Below are positions 43,393 through 55,121 of a stretch of DNA of 64,000 nt, piece after piece. Position 1 is the stretch's first letter. Each line of letters starts with the position of its first letter. The position numbers and the translations under genes are program-made. The DNA comes from Auricularia sp. M13 (lineage: Eukaryota; Basidiomycota; Agaricomycetes; Auriculariales; Auriculariaceae): NCBI GenBank assembly GCA_037042915.1, contig CM073198.1, positions 682,001 through 746,000 on the forward strand, read 5' to 3'. The notes beneath the pieces are model-generated. The model was given only the letters and a program-made list of their open reading frames with translations, was not told the DNA's origin and searched no databases.

Positions 43393-46300
43393 ATGAACAT
43401 CAAAGGGAACCTGGCACTGAAATTGAAGCGTCCGTCAATGATACATCTTATTAAGTCGGTGGATGTGCTGTTACTACAGGAGACTCATTTGCGTCCTGGG
43501 GAAGCTGAATGCCTGCAGAAGCAGCTTCCTCATGGATATCACATTCTATCGGTAACCCGCCCATGCAAACCGAACCTGGATCACGGATGGGGCGGTGTCG
43601 CCGCTATTATTCATGAGTCCGTCGACCTTGAGCTGTGCTCCGACATATCGGGAGAGGACATCATGGTGCTCAAATTACCTCAGATGTACATTGTCAACGC
43701 TTATCTCTACCCCGAGAACTCAAATGTCGACCCTACACTTTGGGCTTCCATTGATCCAACGCAACGCCTTGAAGAGATTCTGACTGGCCTTGAGTCGTCC
43801 GGACTGCCGGTTTATCTGACAGGCGATATGAACGCGAGGACCGGGAAGGGCGTCGGAAATCCGGCTTTGGACCCTCCCCGTCAGTCGAGGGACACGGGCA
43901 AGAGAACTCCGCGGGGGAATTATCTCCTCCAAATTGCACGCGAGAACGATCTTTGCATCCTGAACGGGGCTGTTAGCTGTGATAAAGACTGTGGCGGCAT
44001 GTTCACCTCATTTCAACCTCTGGGCCGCTCGGTTATTGATTACTCTCTCATCTCGCGAGCAAGCTTGCCACTCGTCGCACGCTTCTCAGTTATGCCGCAG
44101 GCACGACTCTCCGATCATGCCATCCTGAGTGTGTCTCTCACCACGCCTGCTCGTCGAGAGCAGCGTATACGCAAGCCACGGAAATTACACCCTGTCACAG
44201 AGTTGAACTTCTCCGGGGGAGACACCGCTGTCGACCATCTGCTTAAGGAGCTCACCCACAGTGCTCGTTCATGGGAAGAGGCAATGTCTGACCTCTACGG
44301 GCCGGTCTACGGCGATGATTACAACCCCGTTCATGTTCACACTGACGGGAGTTGTGTAGAGAACGGGAGACGGGGTGCCGCGGCCGGTGCTGGCATCTTC
44401 TGGGGCCCTCATAATTCCCGGAATCAGTCGTTGCGCGTGCACGGCGAACAGACAAACAACCGCGGGGAGCTGCTGGCGATCCTTGCAGCGATTGACCAGG
44501 CAGACCCTGCGCGCCGCCTCATTATACATAGTGACTCAGAATATGCCATCCGCAGTATTGCGGAATGGGCCCCCGCTAGAGCTGAACTGGGCTGGAAGTG
44601 CATTAATGGTGACATCTTGCACTCTATTGCGACATGCATACAGCGCCGCAGCGCTCGCGTCCATTTCAACTGGGTGAAAGGTCACTGCGGAAATGCGAGT
44701 AACGAGGCCGCGGACGCGCTTGCGCGTGAGGGCGCAGCATTGCCGCTACCCCGAGAACCGTACAAACCGCAGGTCTCGGCTCAACAAAACAATTGCACGA
44801 GTGAACGGCGAGACGTTCTCAAAGTGACAATGTCTTTGTCGCCCTCACTGAAGGACGCGAAGCCCTCTGAGGATACACTCTTCACGCAGAACGAAGACCT
44901 CCGCAACGAACCATGGTTTAAACTTCGCAATGGGAAATGGACTCAGAATCCCGCACTATGGCATGAGCGCTACAGGGACTCGCATAGGAATCGGTGGCAA
45001 CGCACAGCTCAACAAAGCGCTAACCTGGAGCGTCTGTTAATGGCCGAGAACCGGCGTGAGTTCTGGAAGGTCATAAACGAGTGGTGCCGCCCGTCAAGAG
45101 TCAGAGCAGACGTGGATGACGATCTGCTCTTTGATGTCTTTGAATCGCGCCTACACCAACCGGCACAACCGCCACGCGAATTCGACGTGCCACTCAGAAC
45201 ACATGCCGAGAACCTGTTAAATAGCTTGCCTGCTCACTCGCCGGATTCCAGCGTTGACGGTATCTTCACACGTAGCATTACCGCTGAGGAGGTGGCGTCT
45301 GCAAAGAGTAAGGCCTTGAAACACCTCCAGACTCAAAAGGGAATTGATGCGCTTGCATACTCTGCGATTATCGCCATTCCAAATGAGAAACTCGCCGATT
45401 TTTTCTCACTCTGTATCCGCGAGCGCCAGATCCCCTCCTCATGGAAGATTTCGCTCCTTGTTGCGGTGCCGAAGGCAAAGGGCCCATATGACAACCCTGA
45501 GAACTACAGGATGATTGCCTTGGAGTGCTGTTTGCTAAAGCTACTCACTACGATCATAGACAGCCGGATTAGAGAGTTTGCAGACCGTGAAAACATCCTG
45601 CCTGCATCTCAGAATGGTTTCCGGCCCTCGTATCGCACGGAAAACAATGCATTTGTGCTACGAGTAGCAGCAGAGAAGTGTCATCGCTCAGGAAGACCGC
45701 TGTATGTCACCTTTGTTGACCTCAGCAATGCCTTTCCATCGGTAAACCACTCAATTCTCTGGCTGAAGTTTCTGCACTCGAAAGTCAGCGGCCCTGTGAT
45801 TGACTGGCTACGGAACTTGTACAAGGACATGCGCTACCGCATCAGACACAATGGCTTTGTGTCGGAGGAGATGACCGCGGAACTCGGGATCTTGATGGGG
45901 ACCCAGGCTCGCCCCTGGCATTCCTGCTGTACATTGCAGACTTCAGTACTAGATCTCACCCCGACGATGTGCTAATCGCAGGCTCAGTCATTTCTCACCT
46001 CGAGCATGCGGACGACATAGCGTTGTTCTCCTCGTCTGCACAGGGTCTACAAGCCAAGCTGAATGACCTGGCACTCTGGGCCTCACAGAACCAAATGAAA
46101 GTCAATTTATCAAAGACTGTCGTTATGATTCTGAAACCACCTCGCTCCAATGTGACTTGCCAGTCTTCATTCTCAATTTATGGACAGCCCCTGCGTGTTG
46201 TTACACAACAGCCTTACGTAGGCATCACATTTTGCAGCGAGGCTGGCAATATGTGGGACGCACACATCCAGGCCTGTGCACTGCGCGCAAAACGGGCAGC

Positions 46301-47405
46301 CAATGTTACCTTCTTTGTTGAGTCCCACATTGGTAAACTCTCCCCTGCGGACGGCCGCAAACTTTACACAGCCCATGTCGACCCGCATCTGACCTGGGGA
46401 TGTGAGGTATCAGGTGTGGGCACCCTGCAGCAGCTGGAGCAGCTGGAAGACGTCCAACACACATACTTGAGGCGCTTGCTGGGTCTTCAGAAGCGCTCTC
46501 AGCTGTGTGTGCTATTCACAGAAACCGGACTGTGGCCCATCCGATACCGTCGTATTCATCTACAATTACGGTACCTACATTATGTCCTCGGACTTCCGGA
46601 GTCGCATCTTGCTGCGAAAGCGCTTAGAGACTCCCTTGCCGCTACTGCACACAACTCTCGGGGATGGTTCTCCCAACTTCGGGACGCCCTTCGATCCATC
46701 GGTCTGACACTGGCAACTCATCCTAGCCAGTCCCATGTCGAAATGCTGATGTCCAGAACAAAGACAGCGATGTACAAGTTCTTGAAACACGAACTGTACA
46801 ACAGCTCGCGCCAGGACCTGCTGCACGGTCGTGAGATCTTTGATGACAGCGGCTCCAAGCCTGCCGCTATCATGGAGTTCCGGGCGTACCTACGCGTCCG
46901 ACACGAACCCCATCGTCGTGCCTTGACAGGTCTATTGCTTTCTGACCATATCCTGGCCTCAGAGATGCTGCGCCGTCGTACCGTAGTGCCTGATCGGGAG
47001 CTTCGTCTTTGCCGTCTCTGCCTGTCAGCAACCGAGGATACATTACACTCTCTTTTTGGTTGCTGTGACTCTCGCATTGAGGCTTTACGACGTCAGTTCT
47101 GGGACTCCTATGAATCACTTTATAATGGCCGAGGATCAGATCGTCATAAAGTCTTTCCGCTCTCAGTCGATGAACTGAAGCACCTTTCGCCCAAGCGCCG
47201 ATTATTTGCTCTTACATCGACGACTGAGTCGTCAGAGATATTAGCGGCCTACGCAAGTCGTGTCCTGGAGGTATTCAAGTCCGTCAAGATGTTTGTGCCT
47301 TCCGCGGATATGATTGCGAGATTCAAACGCGATCGCACAATCCCTTTCTCAAACTTACATCATCGGGCAATTCAGACTTGCCTGCACCCTGGTGGTGCAA
47401 ACTGA
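43393..47405 (+). pseudogene. LINE ORF2: endonuclease - RNase H - reverse transcriptase, one frameshift
   Basis: Supplies target nicking and reverse transcription. The apurinic-type endonuclease spans about 43393-44150 (QETHL, GGVAAII, LTGDMNART, SVIDYSLIS, SDHAIL). RNase H follows at about 44330-44740 with its four acidic residues visible: D in HTDGSC, E in NNRGELLAI, D in HSDSEYA, D in NEAADAL. Reverse transcriptase follows from about 45200: KGPYDNPENYRMIAL, QNGFRPSYRTEN, TFVDLSNAFPSV, LGILMG, then the frame breaks at 45898-45903 by loss of one base in a G run. The rest continues in another frame (45903-47405): AFLLYIADF, catalytic LEHADDIALFSS, and a C-terminal CRLC...H-x4-C knuckle near 47010-47060. 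Because of the frameshift this copy should be unable to make full ORF2 unless the base is an assembly error. Confidence 0.8.
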
Positions 47406-47793
47406 GAATACAGCTAGTGGATGGCGAGAGGCGTTGACCCCCGTCATGCACTTGCTGGTTCTGTGAGTCTCATTCCATTTGGGGATACCAGGTTCGTGGT
47501 AGTCAGGGAGTTATATGACGGCAAGGGGAACTGCGCCATCATTCCTCAGGGGTTTTTTCACTGTTTTTTTCCCCATGCGAGGTTTTACCTGACTGCCTGC
47601 TTGACAATATCAAGCCGGCGAACTTGGCACTCCCATTGGAGTGAGGTTTACGGACGCAGTGCCTGCCGGGAAAAACTACCGCGCAGGAGACTAGCTGTAC
47701 TGGGTGGGAGGGTTGGTATTCCGGAATGTAGTGCATTTCATGTATTTACTTTCCGAAGCGGAGGCAGTCCAGAAGGGCCCGTCAGCTCCGAAT

Positions 47794-47812
47794 CTACCTA
47801 CCTACCTACCTA
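47794..47812 (+). repeat. CTAC tandem tail at LINE 3' end
   Basis: Five CTAC units in a row, directly before the right target duplication; short tandem tails are usual at LINE 3' ends. Confidence 0.75.
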
Positions 47813-47818
47813 CCTGTC
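47813..47818. repeat. Target-site duplication, right copy
   Basis: CCTGTC, matching 41230-41235. The first base or two could belong to the CTAC tail. Confidence 0.75.
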
Positions 47819-48521
47819 CGACGCGGAGATAATGGCCAACCTGTTCGAGATTTGCCTGCACGAGCTGGCCTGGCCTATCCAATATCAGCTACCTCCGGCC
47901 CCGCGGCTCAGGCGGCTCGAACTCGTGTTGGACAGTTTTGCCGCCCCTAGTGAGGAAGCGTGGACGCAGTTCTTCCTGAACATGACGACCGGTGTTTTCT
48001 ATCACGAGGGTCAAGGCGGTCCCGTCGTACTAGTGTGCCCGCTACTCGATGAATTCTGCATTGCCTCTCCCGCGACGGCGCCTCTGAGGGTGGATGTGAA
48101 CGATGTATGCCAGTTCATGGACTGCGCGATATACCACGGTCCATCTCCTCTTCCCCGGCTCACTTTGCGTAACGTCCACCTTGATGATCCAGCGCACGGA
48201 CACGGTATGCAGCTTCTCACGCAGCGGGTATCTGATATTCAGTACTGCAACGCTCCTGTGCCTTCTGTTCCTCACATCCACCAACAGGGAGGCTCGATGT
48301 CGTGGATGTATAACTACAATGTCCTGTAAGTATACGCAGTACTTTGCCCCGCGATTCAGTTCTGGATTGCAGCGGGCATTGTAGCAACCATAGAATCCAA
48401 ATGCACGCAGACTAGGTAATAAGGATCGACGGATTGAAAGGCCGAATATGCCGATGGCAGTGCACGGTACGAACCGCGGCTGCGGAGGCCGAACCATCTT
48501 CAAGCTTGCCCTCCTTCCGCC

Positions 48522-50231
48522 ATGTCCGAATTGGCGCCCTGGTCGCTAGACGCAGAAATACGGGATGCGCTTCAAACGCTTGTCTACCGCTTGTGCGAGA
48601 CGTCGCTACAGACGTCTGCGGAAACTTCCTAGTGCGAGATCACCTCTGGTTGCATCTATATGTTGTCTCTGACTTTGCAAAGTGCCGAACGCCTGCACGA
48701 TACGGCCCAAGCTGTCTATGATGAGATACAAGAGTCCATCCAACACTTCTCCCGCGTTTTAAATGATGCTCTGCCGATAAACCGACTGCCGCGCGAACTG
48801 TTCTTGTCTGTCGTCTCGTTTCTAGACTTCCACGACCTTGTCGCTGTGACGCACGTATGTCAGCAATGGAGGACGACCTGCATCCATTCCTCGGACCTAT
48901 GGAGCACCTACAAAAGCTTAAGGTCGAATGAAACGCAGTTAGAAAACGCAGCCATCTATCTGGAGCGCTCGGGCGCAGCGCCTCTTGTGCTCGAGCTGAT
49001 GACTTACAGGCCAGACGAGATTCTCGGCGCGCTCGTCAGGGATCATATCCACCACATGCAGCGGCTCCACCTCTGCGTCGACATTTCTTGGACCAACGCC
49101 GACACGAGCGCCCGTACCATTCCGCTCATGTACGCGTTGCGCGAGCCCGCGCCGATGCTCCGGGAGCTGGACCTCACGATAATCCGACAAGCCAGTGGCG
49201 ATCTCGAAAAAGGGCTCCGCCTTCCGACTGACCTTCTGGCACATTTCGCGCCGTTGCTAGAAGTTGCGAGACTCGATGGCGTTGTACTAGACAACCATCC
49301 GTATCCGGCACTGTCTGCCGTCCGCGCATTATCGCTGACCTCGCCCGAGATCGATATTTTTGGTTTGCTTGAGAGTTACTCGATGCTCGAGCAGCTTGGC
49401 GTGCATGCAGAGCACATCGTGTCTGGACGCAGGATCACGACACACGGACTACAGCATTTGAATATTGACCCGACGATAGAGGCAGTCGACACCGTCTTCA
49501 CGCATATCCTTGGCCCGCACCCTATGACCGTCTGTATCAACAGCGTGCCTGAGAGCGTCTTCAGTCACATTCTGTCGTGTTCGCCGCGCCGCGTTATCGA
49601 GCGACTCCAGCTTTTTGCCAACTTCCCCAAAGCGCAGCGTTGCGTTGTACTTAACTATCAAGTGGGCGACATCTGGGTTTTGGGACCCACGGCTTCCGTT
49701 CCCATCGTACCGCAAACTCTCCTCGACCAGGACTTCATGCACGGGCTGGTCGACCTCACCATCCACGAGCTTCTCTGGCCGATGGATTGTCCCATTATCG
49801 TCGCAGCGCAGCTCGTACGACTTGAGCTGGTTCTCGGGAGCTTCGCTTCGGCCACGGAGTACAACAGCCGGTCTGCACTCGCGCAGACCTGCGGCATTTT
49901 CTATGACCCAGCGCGCAGCGAGATCATGTGCCCGTCACTCCAAGAAGTCTGTATCTCCGCCGGACACGATGTAGCGTTGGTTGCGGACGTGCATGATATC
50001 TCGGCGTTCGTGAACGACCGCGTGCGGTTTGTCGGGTTGAAGCTTCCCATACTCGTCTTGCGGAACATCCAGCTATACGACCCGACGCGCGGACGTGGGA
50101 TGGAGATATTGACGAAACTCGTAACCACGATCGAGTACCGCTCAGCGCCCGCGCGTCAGACTCCTAGGGTGAATGGACGAGACCACCCGCTGAATTGGGT
50201 TTATTCTTTACAGGGGCAGGGCGACATTTAA
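48522..50231 (+). CDS. F-box protein, intact tandem paralogue
   Basis: Exon 1 48522-48631, intron 48632-48682 (51 bases, GTGCGA donor, GCAAAG acceptor, phase 2), exon 2 48683-50231; 552 residues. The start MSELAPWSLDAEIRD is chosen because it splices in phase; reading exon 2 alone would give an ATG within the intron. A coiled stretch (AQAVYDEIQESIQHFSRVL) precedes the F-box, about residues 67-110 (INRLPRELFLSVVSFLDFHDLVAVTHVCQQWR). A long leucine-rich C-terminal region without clear unit boundaries follows, as is usual in the expanded Agaricomycete F-box families. Likely an SCF ubiquitin-ligase adaptor. Same strand and order as the broken copy at 40328, so the two arose by tandem duplication. 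Confidence 0.8.
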
Positions 50232-50761
50232 TGATGCATATCGACCTGTGTACCGTAAATCCAGGATGAAATGATGTACAGAATGTACGAAAATGAGCTT
50301 CAGAAGTTTGAAAATTTATAACTTGAATCAGTCGGCGCTTAAACTCGGCGGTCAGCCTTGGACTTTGCCGTTCACCATCTTCTGGCATTGTAAAATGCTC
50401 ACGTTCGTAGCGCCTAGCGCTTCAAACAAGAAAACCTACCATCCGACGTGCTGGCGCTCTGCTTTGTGCTCATTCATTGGCATTCCAGGAAACTGCCAGC
50501 CCTCCATCGCATTAGCAACATCAAAACTGAGTATTCGTGTTTATCTTGACCGCTATCGTTACCTCCCCCAACTACACCAACTGTGCCTGATTCCCTGACA
50601 TTCTTGTCTATCTTTGGGCGCGCCGCGCGCCTTGTGCTTCTCGTCGAGTTCGCCGGGATGTATGGTACCCCGCTCTCCGCACTGCTGCCGTTTTCGTCTC
50701 CTATATCTTATCATCGGGGCTCTCTGGTCTAGCCAAACCCCGCAACCCGCCTTCCAACGCC
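50232..50761. other. Intergenic and promoter of the OPT gene
   Basis: Pyrimidine-rich stretches (50555-50615, 50680-50720) precede the start codon, typical of well-expressed fungal promoters. A CATCTTATCATCGG word near 50705 contains a GATA core on the minus strand; GATA factors govern nitrogen genes in fungi, but one site is weak evidence. Confidence 0.35.
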
Positions 50762-53334
50762 ATGGACGTGTCTGCGACCGTGCAGCTTGGCCGTGACTCG
50801 CGAGACGGTGTGGACGAAAAGGCCGTGCTGGAAAGCGAGAAAGACTCGCAATTGCGCGAGCCGTCGTCGTCTGTCGAGATCCTTGAGGTAACCGATGAGT
50901 CTGCAGTCGAAGACCTTGGGACGGACGACCCATTCCCGCAAGACCCGGATGCGCCATTCGAGGAGCAGCAATTCACATTTCGCGCTGTGTTCGTCGGCTG
51001 CTTACTCGGCGCCGTCATATCTGCGTCGAAGTATGTGTACCACAGCGGGTTTGCGTCAATATCTGACGCGATTGGCGTAGCGTTTACCTAGGCCTTAAAA
51101 CAGGCTGGACATTTGGCGCCTCGCTCTTTGGATCCATCTTCGGCTTTGCCATTCTCAAACCGCTCTCGACGGCACTACCAGCGCGCCTCGGTGGTGGATA
51201 CTTTGGTCCCAAGGAGAACGTCTGCTGCCAGAGTGCGGCAACAGTACGTCTTTCTTTCCATTTCCCGTCGCGTATCTAACCATGTGGGAGGCCGCTGGCT
51301 CTCTAGGGTTGCTTTTCACGTCAGGGTTCCCAGCTGCTTATCAGCTCGGCCTCTTAGGGAAGGACCCGCAAGCAGATTTCGGGTGCGCATGCATAAACAC
51401 GCCACACAACGCAGCGCGACTCATACTGAATGCGCCACGTCCAATGCAGCCGGCTTATCACTTTCACCTTCTGCTGCGCGTACACGGGCATCTTCTTCAC
51501 CATGCCGCTGCGGCGCCTGTACATCCTGAAGCTGCGTCTCGTGTTCCCCAGTGGAACTGCTGCCGCGTTCACCATCCGCGCGCTCCACGTCGGCCGCAAC
51601 GCAGCTGCGCAGGCGAGGGCCAAGACGCGCACGCTGGCAGGAGCGTTTCTCTGCGCGGTGACTTTTCGGGTTGTCAGCGAGTACGCACCTGGCATCCTGT
51701 GGGACTGGCATATCGGATGGTGGCTCTACCGCGCTGGATGGGACGGCATTATCGGCGCGGATAACTGGGTACGTCGGTCATATTTCCGCTCTGTAATCAT
51801 GTTCATAAGCCATGTTCGCAACCCAGGGATGGGTGTGGGAGTGGACACCTGCGTTTCTCGGAGTCGGTCTTCTCGTCCCACTCAACGCGTCTGTATCCTT
51901 CCTCGGTGGCGCTGTGTTAGCATGGGGCATCATCGGACCGGCGCTCGTCGCAGGCGGAATCGCGTTTGGCACTCAACTCGCCGCGGATAGGCTTCCAGGC
52001 GTGGTATCGTACTCGAACATGGTCCTCGACGACCCCGTGCACGCGCCCAGTCCAAAATACTGGATGATCTGGCCAGGCGTCATGCTTCTGCTCTGTGCCA
52101 GCGCTTCTGAAGTAGCCGCAAACGCAGGATCGTTCATCCGGAGCATCGCGCTCATCCTTCAGCCAGTCTTTCAGCGTCTGCGGCAACGTCGAACGCCTGG
52201 AGATATTGATAAGGACCCAAACGATTACGACCTGGTTCCGATAAACGAGCAGACGCCCACCTGGATGTGGCTCGGCGGCCTCGCGCTGAGCACTGTCGTC
52301 AGCATGATCGTCCTACGACTGCAGTTTGGCCAGAGTCCCGCGATTACGTTGCTCGCAATCGTCTTCTCGTTCGTATTCTCCCTCGTCGGAGCGGAGTGCT
52401 CGGGGCGCACAGCGATCACACCAGTTACTGCGCTCGGGAACTTTGCACAACTGGTAAGATTGTACCCCCATCATTCAACGGAGACACTGATGCGGGAATC
52501 TCACAGATATTTGGCGGTGTATCCAAAGGGACTGGCGCAACGCCTCGCGCAAACCAACTTTCGAATGGGTTGGCTGGCATGATCACGCTCGCAGCGTCAG
52601 AGCAGGCGGCGGATATGCTGGCTGACCTGAAAACGGCGCACCTGCTGTCCGCTTCGCCACGCGTCCAGCTCTACGCGCAGTGTTTCGGAGCGTTGGTATC
52701 AATATTCCTCTCCGCAGGCATGTATCTGGTGAGACTTCTTCTTCCATGCGCACGCCTTAGCAATCGCCTTACGTTCAAGTTTATCAGGTCTTTACCAAGG
52801 CGAATCCTTGCATCAACGATCTATCCTACACGACCTGCGCGTTCCCCGCACCAGACGTCGGTGCTTGGCGAGCAGTAGCACTCGCCGTGTCCCAGCCCTC
52901 TCTCCCGATACCACTGTCCGCGGGAATCACGGCGTTGGTCGCAGGCGCGCTCGCCATCGTCTCCACGGTCCTTAAATACCGCGTCGCACCTCCAAAATAC
53001 CAGCACTTCTTCCCAAATTGGAACGCCATCGGCATCGCGTTCATCCTCGGACCGATCAACACATTCCCGCTTGCAATGTTCGCTGGGAGCGTATGTGCTA
53101 CAGTGTGGCGGCGCCGCAGACCCAGCGCGTTCGCTATGTACGGATTCGCGCTCGCCGCAGGCATGATTGCGGGCGAGGGCGTGGGAGGTAAACTTTCCTT
53201 TCTGGATGCAATGCTTCATCGCTCACTTTGGTCACTTTGTAGGAATAGTAAACGCGGTATTACAAATTGCTGGAGTTTCCGGTATCGTCAAAGGCACCGC
53301 AGTAGGGTGCCCGTTGAACCTATACTGCGGCTAG
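50762..53334 (+). CDS. Oligopeptide transporter, OPT family
   Basis: A plasma- or internal-membrane carrier that brings in small peptides (or metal chelates in some relatives) with protons. Eight exons: 50762-51036, 51081-51243, 51291-51382, 51450-51768, 51827-52453, 52507-52728, 52788-53187, 53243-53334; seven introns of 44-67 bases with agreeing phases; 729 residues. A soluble acidic N-terminus (about 75 residues) is followed by many membrane segments. Family words: LGLKTGWTFGASLFG, GGYFGPKENVCCQSAAT, AAGSLGLLFTSGFPAAYQLGL, LITFTFCCAYTGIFF, SEYAPGILWDWHIGWW, FGGVSKGTGATPRANQLS, HLLSASPRVQLYAQCFG, FPNWNAIGIAFILGP and GEGVGGIVNAVLQIAG, ending PLNLYCG. Complete and normal in length. Substrate cannot be told from sequence. 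Not linked by strand to the permease at 55122. Confidence 0.9.
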
Positions 53335-53832
53335 ATTCTTGTACCAAGCCCGATGTCCCAGTCCCTGACGACTTTAGCGTTCGCTACAAATGCACATATC
53401 GAACTTCTGCGGATAATCAGTCTCTTCAATAAGGTAGCCACTAGTTTCATATGGTCCGACTTGGCTCTGGCGGTCACTTCCCCGTGCCGTTGACAGTTTT
53501 GTGGCGAGCCAGACTTGCACTGTACTACATACGATGCGGGGCGGGGCTGCCCACGACCTGTTACCTAACCCGCGGGCTGATACTCGACTGGTAATGTGCT
53601 CTACAGATACCTAGTTTTATTCTGTATACAGTACGAGAACAACGACCACCTATTCTACTAGGAGCGCAACACGAATGCCTTCGCCCCTTTGCCCTTGCCT
53701 CTCCGCTTTACACCGTCTGAATGGCAAATTCAAAGGCGTTGACCAATCTACCGCTGCTACGTCAGCGCGTATACAACGTAACTTGCGCCGCGCGACTCGG
53801 AAGTGGGTAGCAATGAGTCGGCCCCAGCAATG
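53335..53832. other. Intergenic between convergent genes
   Basis: Nothing recognised beyond probable 3' ends of both genes. Minus-strand frames here are not convincing extensions of the cysteine-cluster gene. Confidence 0.4.
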
Positions 53833-54648
53833 TCAAGCCCTCGCGCCCTTTTTCCTGCCAGTGCGCAGCGTGTGAGAATATGTGACGCCCGCATCCACCA
53901 AACTGCACTTGCGTCCGCGCTGGCGACATTTGTTGCACGCCGCGCCATCGTAGACGACGCGGCACTCGTCGCGCCGGCCGAGGTCGATGCAGCGCGCGCA
54001 CGGGGTCGGCGGGACCAGGACTCCGTCGCTGCGTGTGCGCTTCGCTTTGCCCACGGCGGAAATGGATGGCGGGCGACGCTTCCGTCCACTTGCAGCGTGC
54101 TTCTTGTCAGCCGCCGCCGAGCCAGATACGTTCGCACTGCCCGGAGACGGAGAAGGTGCGGCCACGGTGCAGACAGCGTCAACGCAAGCAGCAGTATCAG
54201 AGTGGTTGGCGTCGTCTGGAGGTACAGGCCGAAGTACTGCTGCTGCTGCTGCCAGTGGAGGACTGGGATCGGGATCGGGAGCCGGATACAGCGCGAGCAG
54301 CTCGGGGTCGATCATGTTAATATCTATGGGCGACGGCGGGTTATTGCAGTCCGGCGCATCGTACGGGCTGCCCGGCAGCGCGTGGGCAAGCAGCGCCGGG
54401 TCGATATCCAAGTCCGCACCGAGGGCCATGGCGATTTCCGGCTGCACGCCCAGATATTCTGCCAGACGCCACAGTATGTCAGGAGAATTGTCGGTGACAG
54501 TGGACGTCGAGCAGGCGCCGACGAGGGGCGATGTTTGGCACGGTTTGGACCAGCTGTCGAACACCGGCGGCTGCGGGAGCAGAACTCGGCTCCTGTTCGT
54601 AGTCACTGGTACCAAGTGCCTTCGGCGGGTGTGTGATACACGGGCCAT
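53833..54648 (-). CDS. Cysteine-cluster (Zn2Cys6-like) protein
   Basis: 271 residues from the ATG at 54648 (MARVSHTRRRHL). Six cysteines near the C-terminus, residues 217-248, fit C-x2-C-x8-C-x8-C-x2-C-x6-C with many arginines between them; the usual fungal binuclear cluster has six residues in the first long gap, so this is a slight variant. The cluster lies at the C-terminal end, unlike most Gal4-type factors, and a basic stretch precedes it (SGRKRRPP, KAKRTRSD). The N-terminal half contains LGADLDIDPALLAHALPG and PYDAPDCNN, a segment repeated in the decayed copy at 60764. Probably a DNA-binding regulator, not proven. No intron needed. The plus-strand open frames here are shadows. Confidence 0.6.
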   Translation of the reverse strand: MARVSHTRRRHLVPVTTNRSRVLLPQPPVFDSWSKPCQTSPLVGACSTSTVTDNSPDILWRLAEYLGVQPEIAMALGADLDIDPALLAHALPGSPYDAPDCNNPPSPIDINMIDPELLALYPAPDPDPSPPLAAAAAVLRPVPPDDANHSDTAACVDAVCTVAAPSPSPGSANVSGSAAADKKHAASGRKRRPPSISAVGKAKRTRSDGVLVPPTPCARCIDLGRRDECRVVYDGAACNKCRQRGRKCSLVDAGVTYSHTLRTGRKKGARA

Positions 54649-55121
54649 AGCTGCGCACAGTCAAAGTTCTGTCTGGAGCGTGCCGTTGGGTAGTGAGGAA
54701 GCGAGATCAAGGCCCGGAAGCGGAGATTGAATCACGTTGTTTTCTGCAACGAACTCTGCGGAAAGGCAGAAATGTGGGAAATATAATAAGCTGGTAATGA
54801 TTCCCGCTCTCCGCTCAATCTATTATGCTCAGATCCGTACCCAACTTCGACCGTCGTGCCCCAAGCGAGTCTTGGCAGAAATGGTGCGCTCTTTCGCCTC
54901 CATGCCAACTGCAAGTTGGCGTATTGTCGAACATGCATGCCCGCGCCCAAGTTGAGCGAACAAGCCGCCACTCCCTCCACTTAAGTTGACGCATGTAGGT
55001 TTCGAGTCTTCTCTGTAGCAAGTCATCATCTCATCTCGAAATTGAATAGAATATTGTGCGATACTCATAATCACCGCTTCCGCCTCCTCTATGTATGTAT
55101 CCTCAGCAATCTAAATCGATT
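54649..55121. other. Intergenic, nothing recognised
   Basis: Between the start of the cysteine-cluster gene and the 3' end of the permease. ATAATAAGC and TATTATGCTC words near 54784 and 54822; no gene. Confidence 0.4.

Larger units (their letters stand above)
41236..47812 (+). mobile_element. Non-LTR retrotransposon (LINE), 6.58 kb, two ORFs
   Basis: Left edge set by the target duplication CCTGTC and the frame of the interrupted F-box gene; right edge by a short CTAC repeat tail (47794-47812) followed by the second duplication copy. It holds a 5' leader of about 650 bases, ORF1 (41890-43260), ORF2 (43393-47405, frameshifted) and a 3' region of about 400 bases. Same orientation as the host gene. 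The ends look complete, so the copy is full length. Order in ORF2 is endonuclease, RNase H, reverse transcriptase, zinc knuckle. Confidence 0.85.
40328..48329 (+). pseudogene. F-box gene: 5' truncated and split by a LINE
   Basis: The 5' part (40328-41235) starts inside the F-box (MLSYLPVEDRLAAVQVCQRW) with a stop just upstream; the usual LPxE start of the domain is missing where the word array ends. The 3' part is 47819-48329. Joining the halves at the insertion point continues the frame exactly and aligns with the intact neighbour (48522-50231): IHELLWPM in the intact gene corresponds to LHELAWPI here, and LILVLRNIQLYDPTRGRGM to LRNVHLDDPAHGHGM. So this was a tandem paralogue killed by the retroelement, and probably already damaged at its 5' end. 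F-box proteins link substrates to SCF ubiquitin ligases; the C-terminal region would be the substrate side. Confidence 0.85.

Noticed and set aside
46000-46030. Loss of the RT catalytic YADD box
   Set aside because: HADD is present; a first-position change is tolerated in several LINE families, so this alone is not a sign of decay.
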